Shown here in pieces: positions 17,878 to 25,706 of a stretch of DNA of 64,000 bases. A program made the position numbers and the translations under genes. Under the pieces are notes generated by a model that did no database searches, was not told the DNA's origin, and saw only the letters and a program-made list of their open reading frames with translations. The stretch comes from Halopenitus salinus (GTDB taxonomy: Archaea > Halobacteriota > Halobacteria > Halobacteriales > Haloferacaceae), in contig NZ_JBHSXL010000003.1 of assembly GCF_042662125.1 (NCBI RefSeq), positions 62,001 through 126,000 of the forward strand, read 5' to 3'. Positions within the stretch are counted from its first letter, which is position 1. Every line of letters starts with the position of its first letter.

Positions 17878-18120
17878 ATGATGGTCGATCCGATGTCCCA
17901 GGAGGAACGCGACAGCGGCAACTGGCTGCTCAAGATGGTTTTCGTCGCCGTGATCACGATGTCCGCGGGAATGATCGCCGTTCAGGCGGGTGCGACGACG
18001 GGCGAGCTGCTCGCGGCGGTCGGCGGCGGGTTCGTCTTCTCCGCGGTGCTTCTGTGGTACGTCGTCCGCACCCTCGGGGAGCTTTCGACCGGCCCGAGCG
18101 CGGATCGAAATCGACGGTAG
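17878..18120 (+). CDS. Small membrane protein, unknown function
   Basis: No family was recognised. The 80-residue chain has a polar N-terminus and two hydrophobic segments (about 18-37 and 44-62) joined by a short turn, then a basic tail, so it is probably a two-pass membrane protein. A GGGGGAGG run at 17866-17873 is a good Shine-Dalgarno for the ATG at 17878 or 17881. The ATG at 17893 (MSQEERDSGNW) is also possible. It follows the IclR gene by 108 bp and is convergent with the metalloprotease-like gene. Confidence 0.6.
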   Translation: MMVDPMSQEERDSGNWLLKMVFVAVITMSAGMIAVQAGATTGELLAAVGGGFVFSAVLLWYVVRTLGELSTGPSADRNRR

Positions 18121-18139
18121 ATCGAGTCGGCCGAGCCGA

Positions 18140-19099
18140 TCACGGATCGACGCGACGGATCCACGCGTCCGGCCGGTCGAGTTCGGCGGACGTCGGGAGC
18201 GATTCCGGTCCGTCCCAGGCCGCCGTGGCCGCCTCGATCCCGCGTGCGTCCGCGACGTGCTCGAAGAATGCCGACCCGCGCTCGTACTGGCGGCGCTTGA
18301 GTCCGAACCCGAGGAGCCGCCGGACGACCCGCGCGATCGGACCGGCGGCCCGTCGGCGCTCGTCGAGCTTGCGCCGGAGGTCGACGTAGGTGTCGTCGAA
18401 CGCTCGGTCCATGAGCAGCTCCGCGTATCCCTCGACGGCGGTCATCGCCGCGTCCAGCTCCCGGAACGCCTCCCTGTCGAGCTCGCCGTCGGCCATCGCG
18501 AGGACGCCCGCCTCCATGCGCGACTCGAGGTACTCCGAGAGCCAGGGCGCCGCGCCGAACTCCGCGGCGTGGGCCACCTCGTGGAACGCGATCCAGCGGC
18601 GGAACCGGGGGTAGTCGACCTCGAGTGCGTCCGCCGCCTCGACGACGTTCGGATGGACGAAGTAGAGCCCGTGGTCGCCGTCGGGATCGTCGGCCAAAAG
18701 GAGCGGATCGTACTGTCCGAGGACGTTGCGCGCGAGGAAGCCGAGGAGGACGGACATCGTTCCGGTGTTCGCGATCCGCGAGAACTCGGGGAACCACGTC
18801 GAGGCGTGTGACTCGATCGGCGCCATCACCGTCCGGAACGTCTCGACGTTGGCGTCGATCCAGTGGTGTCGGTTCTGGATCTGTGCGGTCGCCGGGACGT
18901 CGAAGGACAGCTTCGAGACGTCGCGGATCCGGTCTCTCGCCGCCCGCACGTCGCCGGCGTACCCCTCTCGATCGGCCCGCGAGAGATCCAACGAGCCGGG
19001 ATCGGTTCCCTCCTTGGCGGCGGTCGCCGCGTTCTCCCAGTCGACGACTCCCGTGCCGGAGGCGTCGGCCACCGCCCGAACGCTACGGAGGAGGTTCAT
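18140..19099 (-). CDS. Zinc-dependent metalloprotease-like protein (DUF2342 / F420-biosynthesis-associated family)
   Basis: This belongs to the DUF2342 family, found in actinobacteria and haloarchaea and annotated as coenzyme-F420-associated or zinc metalloprotease because of an HExxH-like motif. Here the motif reads HEVAHAAEF, in a helix following RFRRWIAFHE. The catalytic role is known only by motif. The start at 19099 (MNLLRSVRAVAD) was chosen because the family region begins there and the upstream in-frame extension to a GTG at 19264 is Arg-rich and unlike the rest. The longer form (374 residues) remains possible. The gene is divergent from the M42 peptidase. Confidence 0.75.
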   Translation of the reverse strand: MNLLRSVRAVADASGTGVVDWENAATAAKEGTDPGSLDLSRADREGYAGDVRAARDRIRDVSKLSFDVPATAQIQNRHHWIDANVETFRTVMAPIESHASTWFPEFSRIANTGTMSVLLGFLARNVLGQYDPLLLADDPDGDHGLYFVHPNVVEAADALEVDYPRFRRWIAFHEVAHAAEFGAAPWLSEYLESRMEAGVLAMADGELDREAFRELDAAMTAVEGYAELLMDRAFDDTYVDLRRKLDERRRAAGPIARVVRRLLGFGLKRRQYERGSAFFEHVADARGIEAATAAWDGPESLPTSAELDRPDAWIRRVDP

Positions 19100-19276
19100 G
19101 GCCGTGGTCGGGGTGCCGAAGGGAAAGCGTTTGCGTCCAACCACTGCCACATCCGCTCGCGCTCGCCGATCGAACGCGTCCGTGTCCGGGATGGCCCCAC
19201 ACCGTTTTAGGTCCGTGATCGCGGCGATCCGGTTCGGGTCGTCGGTTTGATACGGATCGCTCACGATGGATCGCCC

Positions 19277-20338
19277 ATGGACGAACGACGGCGGGAGTTC
19301 TTGGAGGACCTACTGGAGACGCCGAGTCCCTCGGGGTTCGAGACGGACGGCCAGCGGGTGTGGATCGACTACGTCGAGCGATTCGCCGACGAGATCGAGG
19401 TCGACGCCTACGGAAACGCGATCGCGGTCCACGAGGGGAGCGGCGACGGCCCGGAGATCGCCGTGACCGGCCACGCCGACGAGATCGGCTTCATCGTCCG
19501 GGACGTGCTGGAGGACGGCTACCTCCGGATCGCCTCGGTGGGCGGGGCCGACCGCACCGTCTCGAAGGGCCAACACGTGACGATCCACGCCGACGAGCCG
19601 GTCCAGGGCGTCATCGGACAGACGGCTATCCACCTGCGGAACGGCGGCGAGGAGGAGTACGAGGACGTCTCCGCGCAGTTCGTCGACGTCGGCGCCGACG
19701 ACGAGGAGGAGGCACACGAACTCGTCGAGGTCGGCGATCCGGTGACGTTCTCGACGACGCTCCGTGAGCTTGCGGGCGATCGCCTCGCGGCCCGGGGCAT
19801 GGACAACCGGACGGGGACGTGGTGTGCCGCCGAAACGCTGCGGCGCGTCTCCGAGGCCGACGTCGACGCGACCGTCTACGCCGTCTCGACGGTCCAAGAG
19901 GAGATCGGCCTCCAGGGCGCGCGAATGGTCGGTCACGGCCTCGATCCCGACGCGTTCCTCGCCGTGGACGTGACACACGCCACGGACACGCCCGGCGTCG
20001 AGGCCAAGCGACGCGGTCCCGTCGAGCTCGGCGAGGGACCGGTCGTCACCCGCGGCAGCGTGAACCATCCCGTGCTCGTCGATCTCGCGCGCGAATCGGC
20101 GGACGACGCGGGGATCGACGTCCAGCTGCAGGCGGCCGGAACCCGAACCGGAACCGACGCCGACGCCTTCTACACCTCGCGGTCCGGCATCCCCTCGCTC
20201 ATCGTCTCAATCCCGAATCGATACATGCACACGCCCGTCGAGGTGATCGACACGGCGGACCTGACGGACGTCCCCGACCTGTTGGCCGCGGTGGCGGAGG
20301 CGGCCGGCGAATACGACGAGTTCGCGGTCGACGTCTGA
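19277..20338 (+). CDS. M42-family metallo-aminopeptidase (TET-type)
   Basis: This cobalt/zinc aminopeptidase belongs to the family that forms tetrahedral dodecamers and trims short peptides in the cytoplasm. The 353-residue protein shows the two-metal site: His in VTGHADEIGF, the bridging Asp in RGMDNRTGTW, Glu-Glu in VQEEIGLQGA, Asp in AVDVTHATD, and His in RYMHTPVEV. The ATG at 19277 has a TATA-like TTTGATAC about 27 bp upstream (19246-19253), so it is preferred over the TTG at 19247. Confidence 0.9.
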   Translation: MDERRREFLEDLLETPSPSGFETDGQRVWIDYVERFADEIEVDAYGNAIAVHEGSGDGPEIAVTGHADEIGFIVRDVLEDGYLRIASVGGADRTVSKGQHVTIHADEPVQGVIGQTAIHLRNGGEEEYEDVSAQFVDVGADDEEEAHELVEVGDPVTFSTTLRELAGDRLAARGMDNRTGTWCAAETLRRVSEADVDATVYAVSTVQEEIGLQGARMVGHGLDPDAFLAVDVTHATDTPGVEAKRRGPVELGEGPVVTRGSVNHPVLVDLARESADDAGIDVQLQAAGTRTGTDADAFYTSRSGIPSLIVSIPNRYMHTPVEVIDTADLTDVPDLLAAVAEAAGEYDEFAVDV

Positions 20339-20470
20339 TCGCGAACGCGGGAGGGGATCGATCGGCAGCGAGCGCGTGACGATCCAGAATTATGGATCGA
20401 TCTGTTTGCTCTCGACACCGAAGACGCACAAACACGAGTCTTTTTACGAGTCGATCACGGACCGATCGAT

Positions 20471-21973
20471 ATGGAACCCCGAGGGGATGGGACCGCCTCC
20501 GGCCCGCGCGAGAAGTGCGGCGTCGTGGGGGTCGCACTCGAGGACCGTTCGGCGTCGCGACCGCTTTATTACGCGCTGTACGCGCTCCAACACCGTGGCC
20601 AGGAGTCCGCGGGGATCGTCACCCACGACGGCTTCCAACAGCACGGTCACGTCGAACGCGGACTCGTCGGCGACGCCTTCGATCCCGAGGACCTGGAGTC
20701 GCTGAACGGGACGACTGGGATCGGCCACGTCCGGTATCCGACCGCGGGCAGCCTCGACAAGAGCTGTGCACAGCCCTTCTCGGTGTCGTTCAAGTCCGGA
20801 TCGCTGGGGCTCTCGCACAACGGTAACCTCGTAAACGCCGACGAGATCCGAGAGGATCTGGCACACCAGGGTCACGCGTTCACCTCCGACGGGGACACGG
20901 AGGTCATCGCCCACGACCTGGCGCGAAACCTCCTCGATCGCGACCTCGTTCGCGCGGTGAAGCGCACGATGGAGCGGATCCACGGCTCCTACTCGCTTTC
21001 GATCATGCACGACGACACCGTTCTCGGCGTACGGGACCCGAAGGGCAACCGGCCGCTCTGTATCGGGCGGCTGGAGGACGGCTACGTGCTCGCCTCCGAG
21101 TCGGCGGCGATCGACACCCTCGACGGGGAGCTGATCCGCGACGTCAGGCCGGGGGAGCTCGTCGTCCTCGATCCCGACGGGACCGGCTACGACACCTACC
21201 AGCTCGTCGAGGAGGACAACACCGCCCACTGCTTTTTCGAACACGTCTACTTCGCCAGGCCCGACTCCGTCATCGACGAGGAGCTCGTCTACGAGGTTCG
21301 CCGGAACCTCGGCCGGAAGCTCTGGGAGGAGGCGGGCGTGGAGACCGACGTCGTCATGCCGGTTCCCGACTCCGGGCGGGCGTTCGCCTCGGGCTATGCC
21401 GACGCGGCCAACGAGACGACCGCCGACGGAGAGCCCCGCCCCGACGGGGACGACGGGGTCGAGTTCGCCGAGGGGCTGATGAAGAACCGCTACGTCGGCC
21501 GGACGTTCATCATGCCGACCCAGGACGAACGCGAGCGGGCCGTTCGGCTCAAGCTCAATCCGATCAAATCGACGGTCGAGGGGCGGACGGTGACGATCAT
21601 CGACGACTCCATCGTTCGCGGGACGACCTCCACACAGCTCGTCGACCTCGTCTCGGAGGCGGGCGCCGAGGAGGTCCACATGCGGATCGGCGCGCCGCCG
21701 ATCGTCGCGCCGTGTTATCTGGGGATCGACATGGCGACTCGCGAGGAACTCATCGCCTCCGACCGGTCGACGGAGGAGATCCGCGAGGCGATCGGGGCCG
21801 ACTCCCTGTCGTATCTGTCGATCGACGCGATCGCCGAGACGCTCGATTCCGACCATGGGGACCTCTGTCTGGGCTGTGTGACCGGGGAGTATCCCTTCGA
21901 CGTCGAGGGCGAAACGACCGATCGCGACGTGCAGCGGCCGGCCATCGGCGGGGAGCCCCTCGCGGACGACTGA
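20471..21973 (+). CDS. purF: Amidophosphoribosyltransferase
   Basis: This enzyme catalyses the first committed step of purine synthesis, converting PRPP and glutamine to 5-phosphoribosylamine. The 500-residue chain has a 15-residue propeptide followed by Cys16 (KCGVVGV), the Ntn glutaminase nucleophile that would be exposed by processing. LQHRGQESAGI and the PRPP-binding loop VTIIDDSIVRGTTS follow. Four Cys residues (in NTAHCFF, VAPCYLG and CLGC) match the 4Fe-4S type of PurF. A TATA-like run TCTTTTTACG lies about 30 bp upstream. The stop codon lies at the start of a 14-bp tandem repeat. Confidence 0.96.
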   Translation: MEPRGDGTASGPREKCGVVGVALEDRSASRPLYYALYALQHRGQESAGIVTHDGFQQHGHVERGLVGDAFDPEDLESLNGTTGIGHVRYPTAGSLDKSCAQPFSVSFKSGSLGLSHNGNLVNADEIREDLAHQGHAFTSDGDTEVIAHDLARNLLDRDLVRAVKRTMERIHGSYSLSIMHDDTVLGVRDPKGNRPLCIGRLEDGYVLASESAAIDTLDGELIRDVRPGELVVLDPDGTGYDTYQLVEEDNTAHCFFEHVYFARPDSVIDEELVYEVRRNLGRKLWEEAGVETDVVMPVPDSGRAFASGYADAANETTADGEPRPDGDDGVEFAEGLMKNRYVGRTFIMPTQDERERAVRLKLNPIKSTVEGRTVTIIDDSIVRGTTSTQLVDLVSEAGAEEVHMRIGAPPIVAPCYLGIDMATREELIASDRSTEEIREAIGADSLSYLSIDAIAETLDSDHGDLCLGCVTGEYPFDVEGETTDRDVQRPAIGGEPLADD

Positions 21974-22011
21974 TCGCGGACGACTGATCGCGGGCGACTG
22001 ATCGCGGGCGA
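21960..22011. repeat. 14-bp tandem repeat overlapping the purF stop codon
   Basis: The unit TGATCGCGGACGAC recurs at 21971, 21985 and 21999 with G/A changes, preceded by a partial copy inside the last purF codons. The purF stop TGA is the first triplet of a unit. The tract looks like tandem duplication of the gene end. Confidence 0.7.
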
Positions 22012-22217
22012 TCATGGCGATGGGAACGATCGACGACGGCTGAGGGACCGGAAGCCACCGTCATCGTCATGGTCTACGTCGCGTCATCGAGATCGATCAG
22101 TGATCGATACGCGATCTTTTCCGGATACCCGTCTCGGCCGCACATGTTCGTGTGGTGTGTCCCACTCGGCGGGAACGGGCGCGGGGATATACCCCCGTGG
22201 GGCTCCGACGTTCGAAC

Positions 22218-22952
22218 ATGTCCGAAACGAACGCGGTTTCACGGGACGCATCGGGCGCCGACGGCGGGGCGACCCTCGGTCGGCGCGAGTTCTTCCGCGT
22301 GGGGGCGGGCGCGGCGGCCGCCACGGCGGGGATCGCGGCCGGCTCCGGCACGGTCGCGGCAGCCTACGACGGCTGGCTCGAGGACGTGAGCAACTACGAG
22401 GGGACGGTCGACCACACCGGCGAGGACGAGGTGACGGTGACGGTCGGGGCCGGAAACGGCCTGCTGTTCGATCCGCCCGCGATCCTCGTGGATCCGGGCA
22501 CGACGGTCGTCTGGGAGTGGAGCGGACAGGGCGGCCAGCACAACGTCGTCCACGCCGACGGGGACGCCTTCGGCTCCGAGCTGACCGAGGAGGCGGGCTA
22601 CACCTTCGAACACGTCTTCGAGGAGGAGGGAACCTTCCCGTACAGCTGTGAACCCCACGAGACGGTGGGAATGAAGGGCGTCGTCGCCGTCGGAAGCACC
22701 GACGACGACCTCGTCGAGCCCGAAGGCGGCGGTGGGGAGGGAGGTTCCGGCGGCGGCGACTCAAACGGCGACTCGGGTGGCGGTTCCGGTTCGGCGAACG
22801 GGTCGGGAGGCGGCGACGGCGGGAACGCCTCCGCTCCCGCCTCCGGCGGCGTGACGCTCTCCGGGAACGACCTCGTCGGGATCGGCTTGACCCTCGGCTT
22901 TTCGGCCGTGCTGTTCGCCCTCGCGTTCGGGAACATCGATCCCGAGGAGTGA
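22218..22952 (+). CDS. Halocyanin-domain blue copper protein, membrane-anchored
   Basis: This small electron carrier sits on the outer face of the membrane and is thought to pass electrons to terminal oxidases. The 244-residue protein begins with a Tat signal (GRREFFRVGAG, about 21-31). A cupredoxin domain (about 50-160) follows, with copper ligands His108, Cys144, His147 and Met152. A Gly/Ser/Asp-rich spacer comes next (about 165-212). A C-terminal hydrophobic helix (about 217-239) anchors it, where many halocyanins use lipid instead. The ATG at 22218 is used because the upstream extension reads through non-coding sequence. A histidine kinase gene follows. Confidence 0.92.
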   Translation: MSETNAVSRDASGADGGATLGRREFFRVGAGAAAATAGIAAGSGTVAAAYDGWLEDVSNYEGTVDHTGEDEVTVTVGAGNGLLFDPPAILVDPGTTVVWEWSGQGGQHNVVHADGDAFGSELTEEAGYTFEHVFEEEGTFPYSCEPHETVGMKGVVAVGSTDDDLVEPEGGGGEGGSGGGDSNGDSGGGSGSANGSGGGDGGNASAPASGGVTLSGNDLVGIGLTLGFSAVLFALAFGNIDPEE

Positions 22953-23157
22953 GGATCCGAAGCGACTCCGGAGTTCGGATCGCTTCCAGGATCCGGAGCG
23001 GCTCCAAGGCCATGGCCCGCTTCAGGATCGCCGGGATGTAGGCCATGGAGTCGCGTGGATCGAGGATTCGACCGTTCTCGTGTGGGGAGCCGACGTCGTC
23101 GATCGGCCAACGAAAGAGCTACCTTGAGTGTGACATGTTATCATTCCAAGGTCCGAC

Positions 23158-24117
23158 ATGAGATCCCTTCGGCGATTCTTCGCGGGCGCGCCGTTCAACG
23201 TGGCGGCGGCCTACGGGCTCTTCGGCGTCGTCTGGATCGTCGTCACCGACCGACTGGTGGCCGCCTTCGCCGAGACGTCGATGCAGGCGGCTCGGGTCCA
23301 GACGGTAAAGGGGTGGATCTTCGTCGGCCTCTCCTCCATCGTCGTCTACGGACTGGTCTTGTCGGGCCAGCGGGACCTGCAGGCGACGAACGAGCGGCTC
23401 AACACGGCGCTCCAGCAGATCAACATCCTCCATCGGATCCTCCGGCACAACCTCCGAAACTCGTGTAACGTGATCCAGGGGAACGCGGAACTCCTCTCCG
23501 GAGAACTCTCCGGGGAGCCCGAGGAGTACGCCGAGACGATCGCCGCCCAAAACGAGCGACTCGTCGAGTTGAGCGAGAAGTCCAAACGGCTTCGCGACGT
23601 CGTCTTCGAGGACTCGCCGCCGCGACGGCACGTCGACCTCGTCTCCCTGATCGACGATCGGCTCGCGGCGCTTCGCGAGGCGAATCCGAACGCCACCGTC
23701 GAGGCGGACCTCCCCGACCGGCTCGAGGTCGAGACGGACCCCCGAATCGGGGATGCGCTCGACGAACTCCTCGAGAACGCCCTCGAGCACAACGACGCCG
23801 ATCGTCCGACCGTCCGAGTCGAGGTGCGATCGGCCGGCAGCGGGAAGGTGGTGATCGACGTCGCCGACGACGGACCCGGGATCCCCGAGATCGAGCGTCA
23901 GGTCCTCGAGAAGGGCTTCGAGGCGCCCCTCTTCCACTCACAGGGGCTCGGACTGTGGATCGCGAGAACGCTCGTCGTTCACATGGGCGGGACCTTCCGG
24001 ATAGTCGACAACGAGCCGCGGGGATCCGTGGTCAGACTGACGCTGCCGCCGGCCCCCGAACGGGGCCGTTCCCGTCCCCGTTCGTGCCCCCGTCCGCCTC
24101 GAACTCAAAAGGCGTGA
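23158..24117 (+). CDS. Membrane sensor histidine kinase
   Basis: This is a two-component sensor of 319 residues. Two hydrophobic segments (about 12-36 and 50-70) bracket a very short external loop, so it probably senses the membrane or an internal cue. The H-box has His97 in HRILRHNLRNS, the variant usual in haloarchaea. The ATPase domain shows the N-box ELLENALEHN (203-212), the G1 box DDGPGIP (237-243) and the G2 box GLGLWIA (263-269). A basic Pro/Arg-rich tail follows residue 300 and overlaps the 3' end of the convergent DUF420 gene by 13 bases. No response regulator is adjacent, as is common in this group. Confidence 0.9.
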   Translation: MRSLRRFFAGAPFNVAAAYGLFGVVWIVVTDRLVAAFAETSMQAARVQTVKGWIFVGLSSIVVYGLVLSGQRDLQATNERLNTALQQINILHRILRHNLRNSCNVIQGNAELLSGELSGEPEEYAETIAAQNERLVELSEKSKRLRDVVFEDSPPRRHVDLVSLIDDRLAALREANPNATVEADLPDRLEVETDPRIGDALDELLENALEHNDADRPTVRVEVRSAGSGKVVIDVADDGPGIPEIERQVLEKGFEAPLFHSQGLGLWIARTLVVHMGGTFRIVDNEPRGSVVRLTLPPAPERGRSRPRSCPRPPRTQKA

Positions 24118-24665
24118 TACAACATGGCGTAGACGGCGACGCCCATCGCGAACGAGACGATCCAAAGCGGGGCCGCGAGCCGGCCGATCCGCCGATGGTT
24201 CGTCTCGGGGATCGCGGCGATCGGACGCGTGAGCGCCGAAACGAGCGCGTAGAACACGAGCGGGATACAGACGATCGCGAGCAGGATGTGAACGGCGAGG
24301 ACGGGCAGGTAGACGTAGAGGTAATACCGTTCGGGGCCGGGGAACGACGCGGTTCCGACGAGGGTCAGCCGCCACAGATACCCGGCGAGAAACGCCGCAA
24401 ACAGGACGGTCGACGCCGCCATGAACGTTCGATGACGGTCGACGTCGCCGCGTCGGATCGCCCGCCAGCCGAGCGAGATGGTCGCGACCGCCGCGAGCGA
24501 GAGGGCGGCGTTGAGGTGCGGAATGGAGGCGAGCACCGCCGGGCCGGGATCCGGCACGTAGGTCGTCGGTATCGACCGCGTCACCGCGCCGAAGACGAGC
24601 GCGAGCGCGAGGACGGACAGGACGGCCGTCGTGAGCGGGACGTGATCGCGAGGACGGAGCGCCAT
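24105..24665 (-). CDS. DUF420-family membrane protein
   Basis: The 186-residue integral membrane protein has about five hydrophobic segments and the DUF420 pattern. That includes ASIPHLNAALSLAAV with His near residue 49, RHRTFMAAS near 77, and HILLAI near 125. Homologues in Bacillus and Staphylococcus (CtaM) are linked to maturation of haem-copper oxidases. A role in respiration here is inferred from that and from the halocyanin gene nearby. The ATG at 24665 (MALRPRDHV) opens the homologous region. Longer in-frame sequence beyond it is unrelated and overlaps the tRNA. Confidence 0.85.
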   Translation of the reverse strand: MALRPRDHVPLTTAVLSVLALALVFGAVTRSIPTTYVPDPGPAVLASIPHLNAALSLAAVATISLGWRAIRRGDVDRHRTFMAASTVLFAAFLAGYLWRLTLVGTASFPGPERYYLYVYLPVLAVHILLAIVCIPLVFYALVSALTRPIAAIPETNHRRIGRLAAPLWIVSFAMGVAVYAMLYHAF

Positions 24666-24805
24666 ACCGGCGGTACGGGGACGCGCGGAAAGGGGTTGTC
24701 GGTCGGGGATCCGCTCGAACGTCGGTCGCACCCGCTCCGATGCCGATTCCGAGGTCAGTTCCGATCCCGGTTCGGCACGTCCGCACACGATCCGATCGAA
24801 TGGAA

Positions 24806-24813
24806 GGGCTTTT
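24806..24813 (+). promoter_or_regulatory. TATA-like element upstream of tRNA-Leu
   Basis: The run GCTTTTAA lies about 45 bases before the mature tRNA, consistent with a short 5' leader trimmed by RNase P. Confidence 0.4.
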
Positions 24814-24855
24814 AATCGGGGACCGGATAGGGAGGAATGCGAGAAAACGACGCGA

Positions 24856-24940
24856 GCGTGGGTAGCCAAGCCAGGCCAACGGCGCAGCGTTGAGGGCGCT
24901 GTCCTGTAGAGGTCCGCCGGTTCAAATCCGGTCCCACGCA
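24856..24940 (+). tRNA. tRNA-Leu (anticodon GAG)
   Basis: The acceptor arms GCGTGGG (24856-24862) and CCCACGC (24933-24939) pair fully, with A as discriminator base. The anticodon stem CAGCG/CGCTG encloses the loop TTGAGGG, giving anticodon GAG, which reads CUC/CUU leucine codons. A long variable arm (class II) and the T-loop TTCAAAT follow. CCA is not encoded. No intron is seen. Confidence 0.95.
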
Positions 24941-25117
24941 TCGCAGGCGGCACACCCGCCACGTCGATGCACGGTGTTGTCTCTACGACAGCACCCACGC
25001 ACAATTCTTCCGAAGGCAACGTCGACGAGCGACCGCATTCGCCACGGTGTCGATCGTCGAAGCTCGCCGGAGCGCATCGCTCGTTTGTTTTAAACCCCTG
25101 CGGGCGATACCCGGGAT

Positions 25118-25627
25118 ATGGCCAAATACTCGACGGGGTCGCGCGGCGGCGGCGACGACGGCGACTCCTGCGAGCTCTGTGGACGCGAGACGAGCGACCT
25201 CCGGCGGGCGAACGTCGCGGGCGCGAAGCTCCTCGTCTGTTCGAACTGCAGCCCTCACGACGACACGAACGCGGGGAAAAGCGACGATCAGGACCGTTCG
25301 AGCGACTCGCCGAGCCGGAAGCAGGAACTCGCACGAAAGCAGGCGGAGCTGTACGACGCCGGCAAGGGGGACGCCAGCCACTGGGAGGAACACGGCACCG
25401 ATTACGAGGACGACCAGCTCCCGTACCTCGTCTCCGGATACGGGGCCCGCGCGGAGGCGGCCAGACAGGAGGCGGGACTGACCGTCGAGGAGCTCTCCGA
25501 GGAGCTGGGCCTCGAGGAGGACGACGTGCTGGCGGTCGAACAGGGACGAGCGGCACGCGCGAACGTCGGCGGGTCCGTGATCCGGGCGCTCGAGAAGCGG
25601 CTGGACGCGACGCTCGTCGACGAGTGA
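25118..25627 (+). CDS. Multiprotein bridging factor 1 family transcription factor
   Basis: Archaeal MBF1-type protein, thought to link regulators or ribosomes with the basal machinery. The 169-residue chain has an N-terminal zinc ribbon with Cys18, Cys21, Cys41 and Cys44 (CELC and CSNC). A charged linker follows, then a C-terminal HTH_XRE domain (about 105-165, with ARQEAGLTVEELSEELGLEE). This zinc-ribbon plus HTH layout is typical of archaeal MBF1. It stands alone between the tRNA and katG, and its stop is about 80 bp from the convergent katG stop. Confidence 0.88.
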   Translation: MAKYSTGSRGGGDDGDSCELCGRETSDLRRANVAGAKLLVCSNCSPHDDTNAGKSDDQDRSSDSPSRKQELARKQAELYDAGKGDASHWEEHGTDYEDDQLPYLVSGYGARAEAARQEAGLTVEELSEELGLEEDDVLAVEQGRAARANVGGSVIRALEKRLDATLVDE

Positions 25628-25706
25628 GGATCGCGACGAAGGAACGTCGACCCGGGTTCGGACGATTCGACCGCGGCCGTCGACGATCGCGGTGATCGAG
25701 GCGGCC

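Noticed and set aside
17822..17881. 19-codon frame MDTDGYVPG overlapping the small membrane gene
   Set aside because: It is short, has no promoter and no hydrophobic or acidic pattern, and its only support is a four-base overlap.
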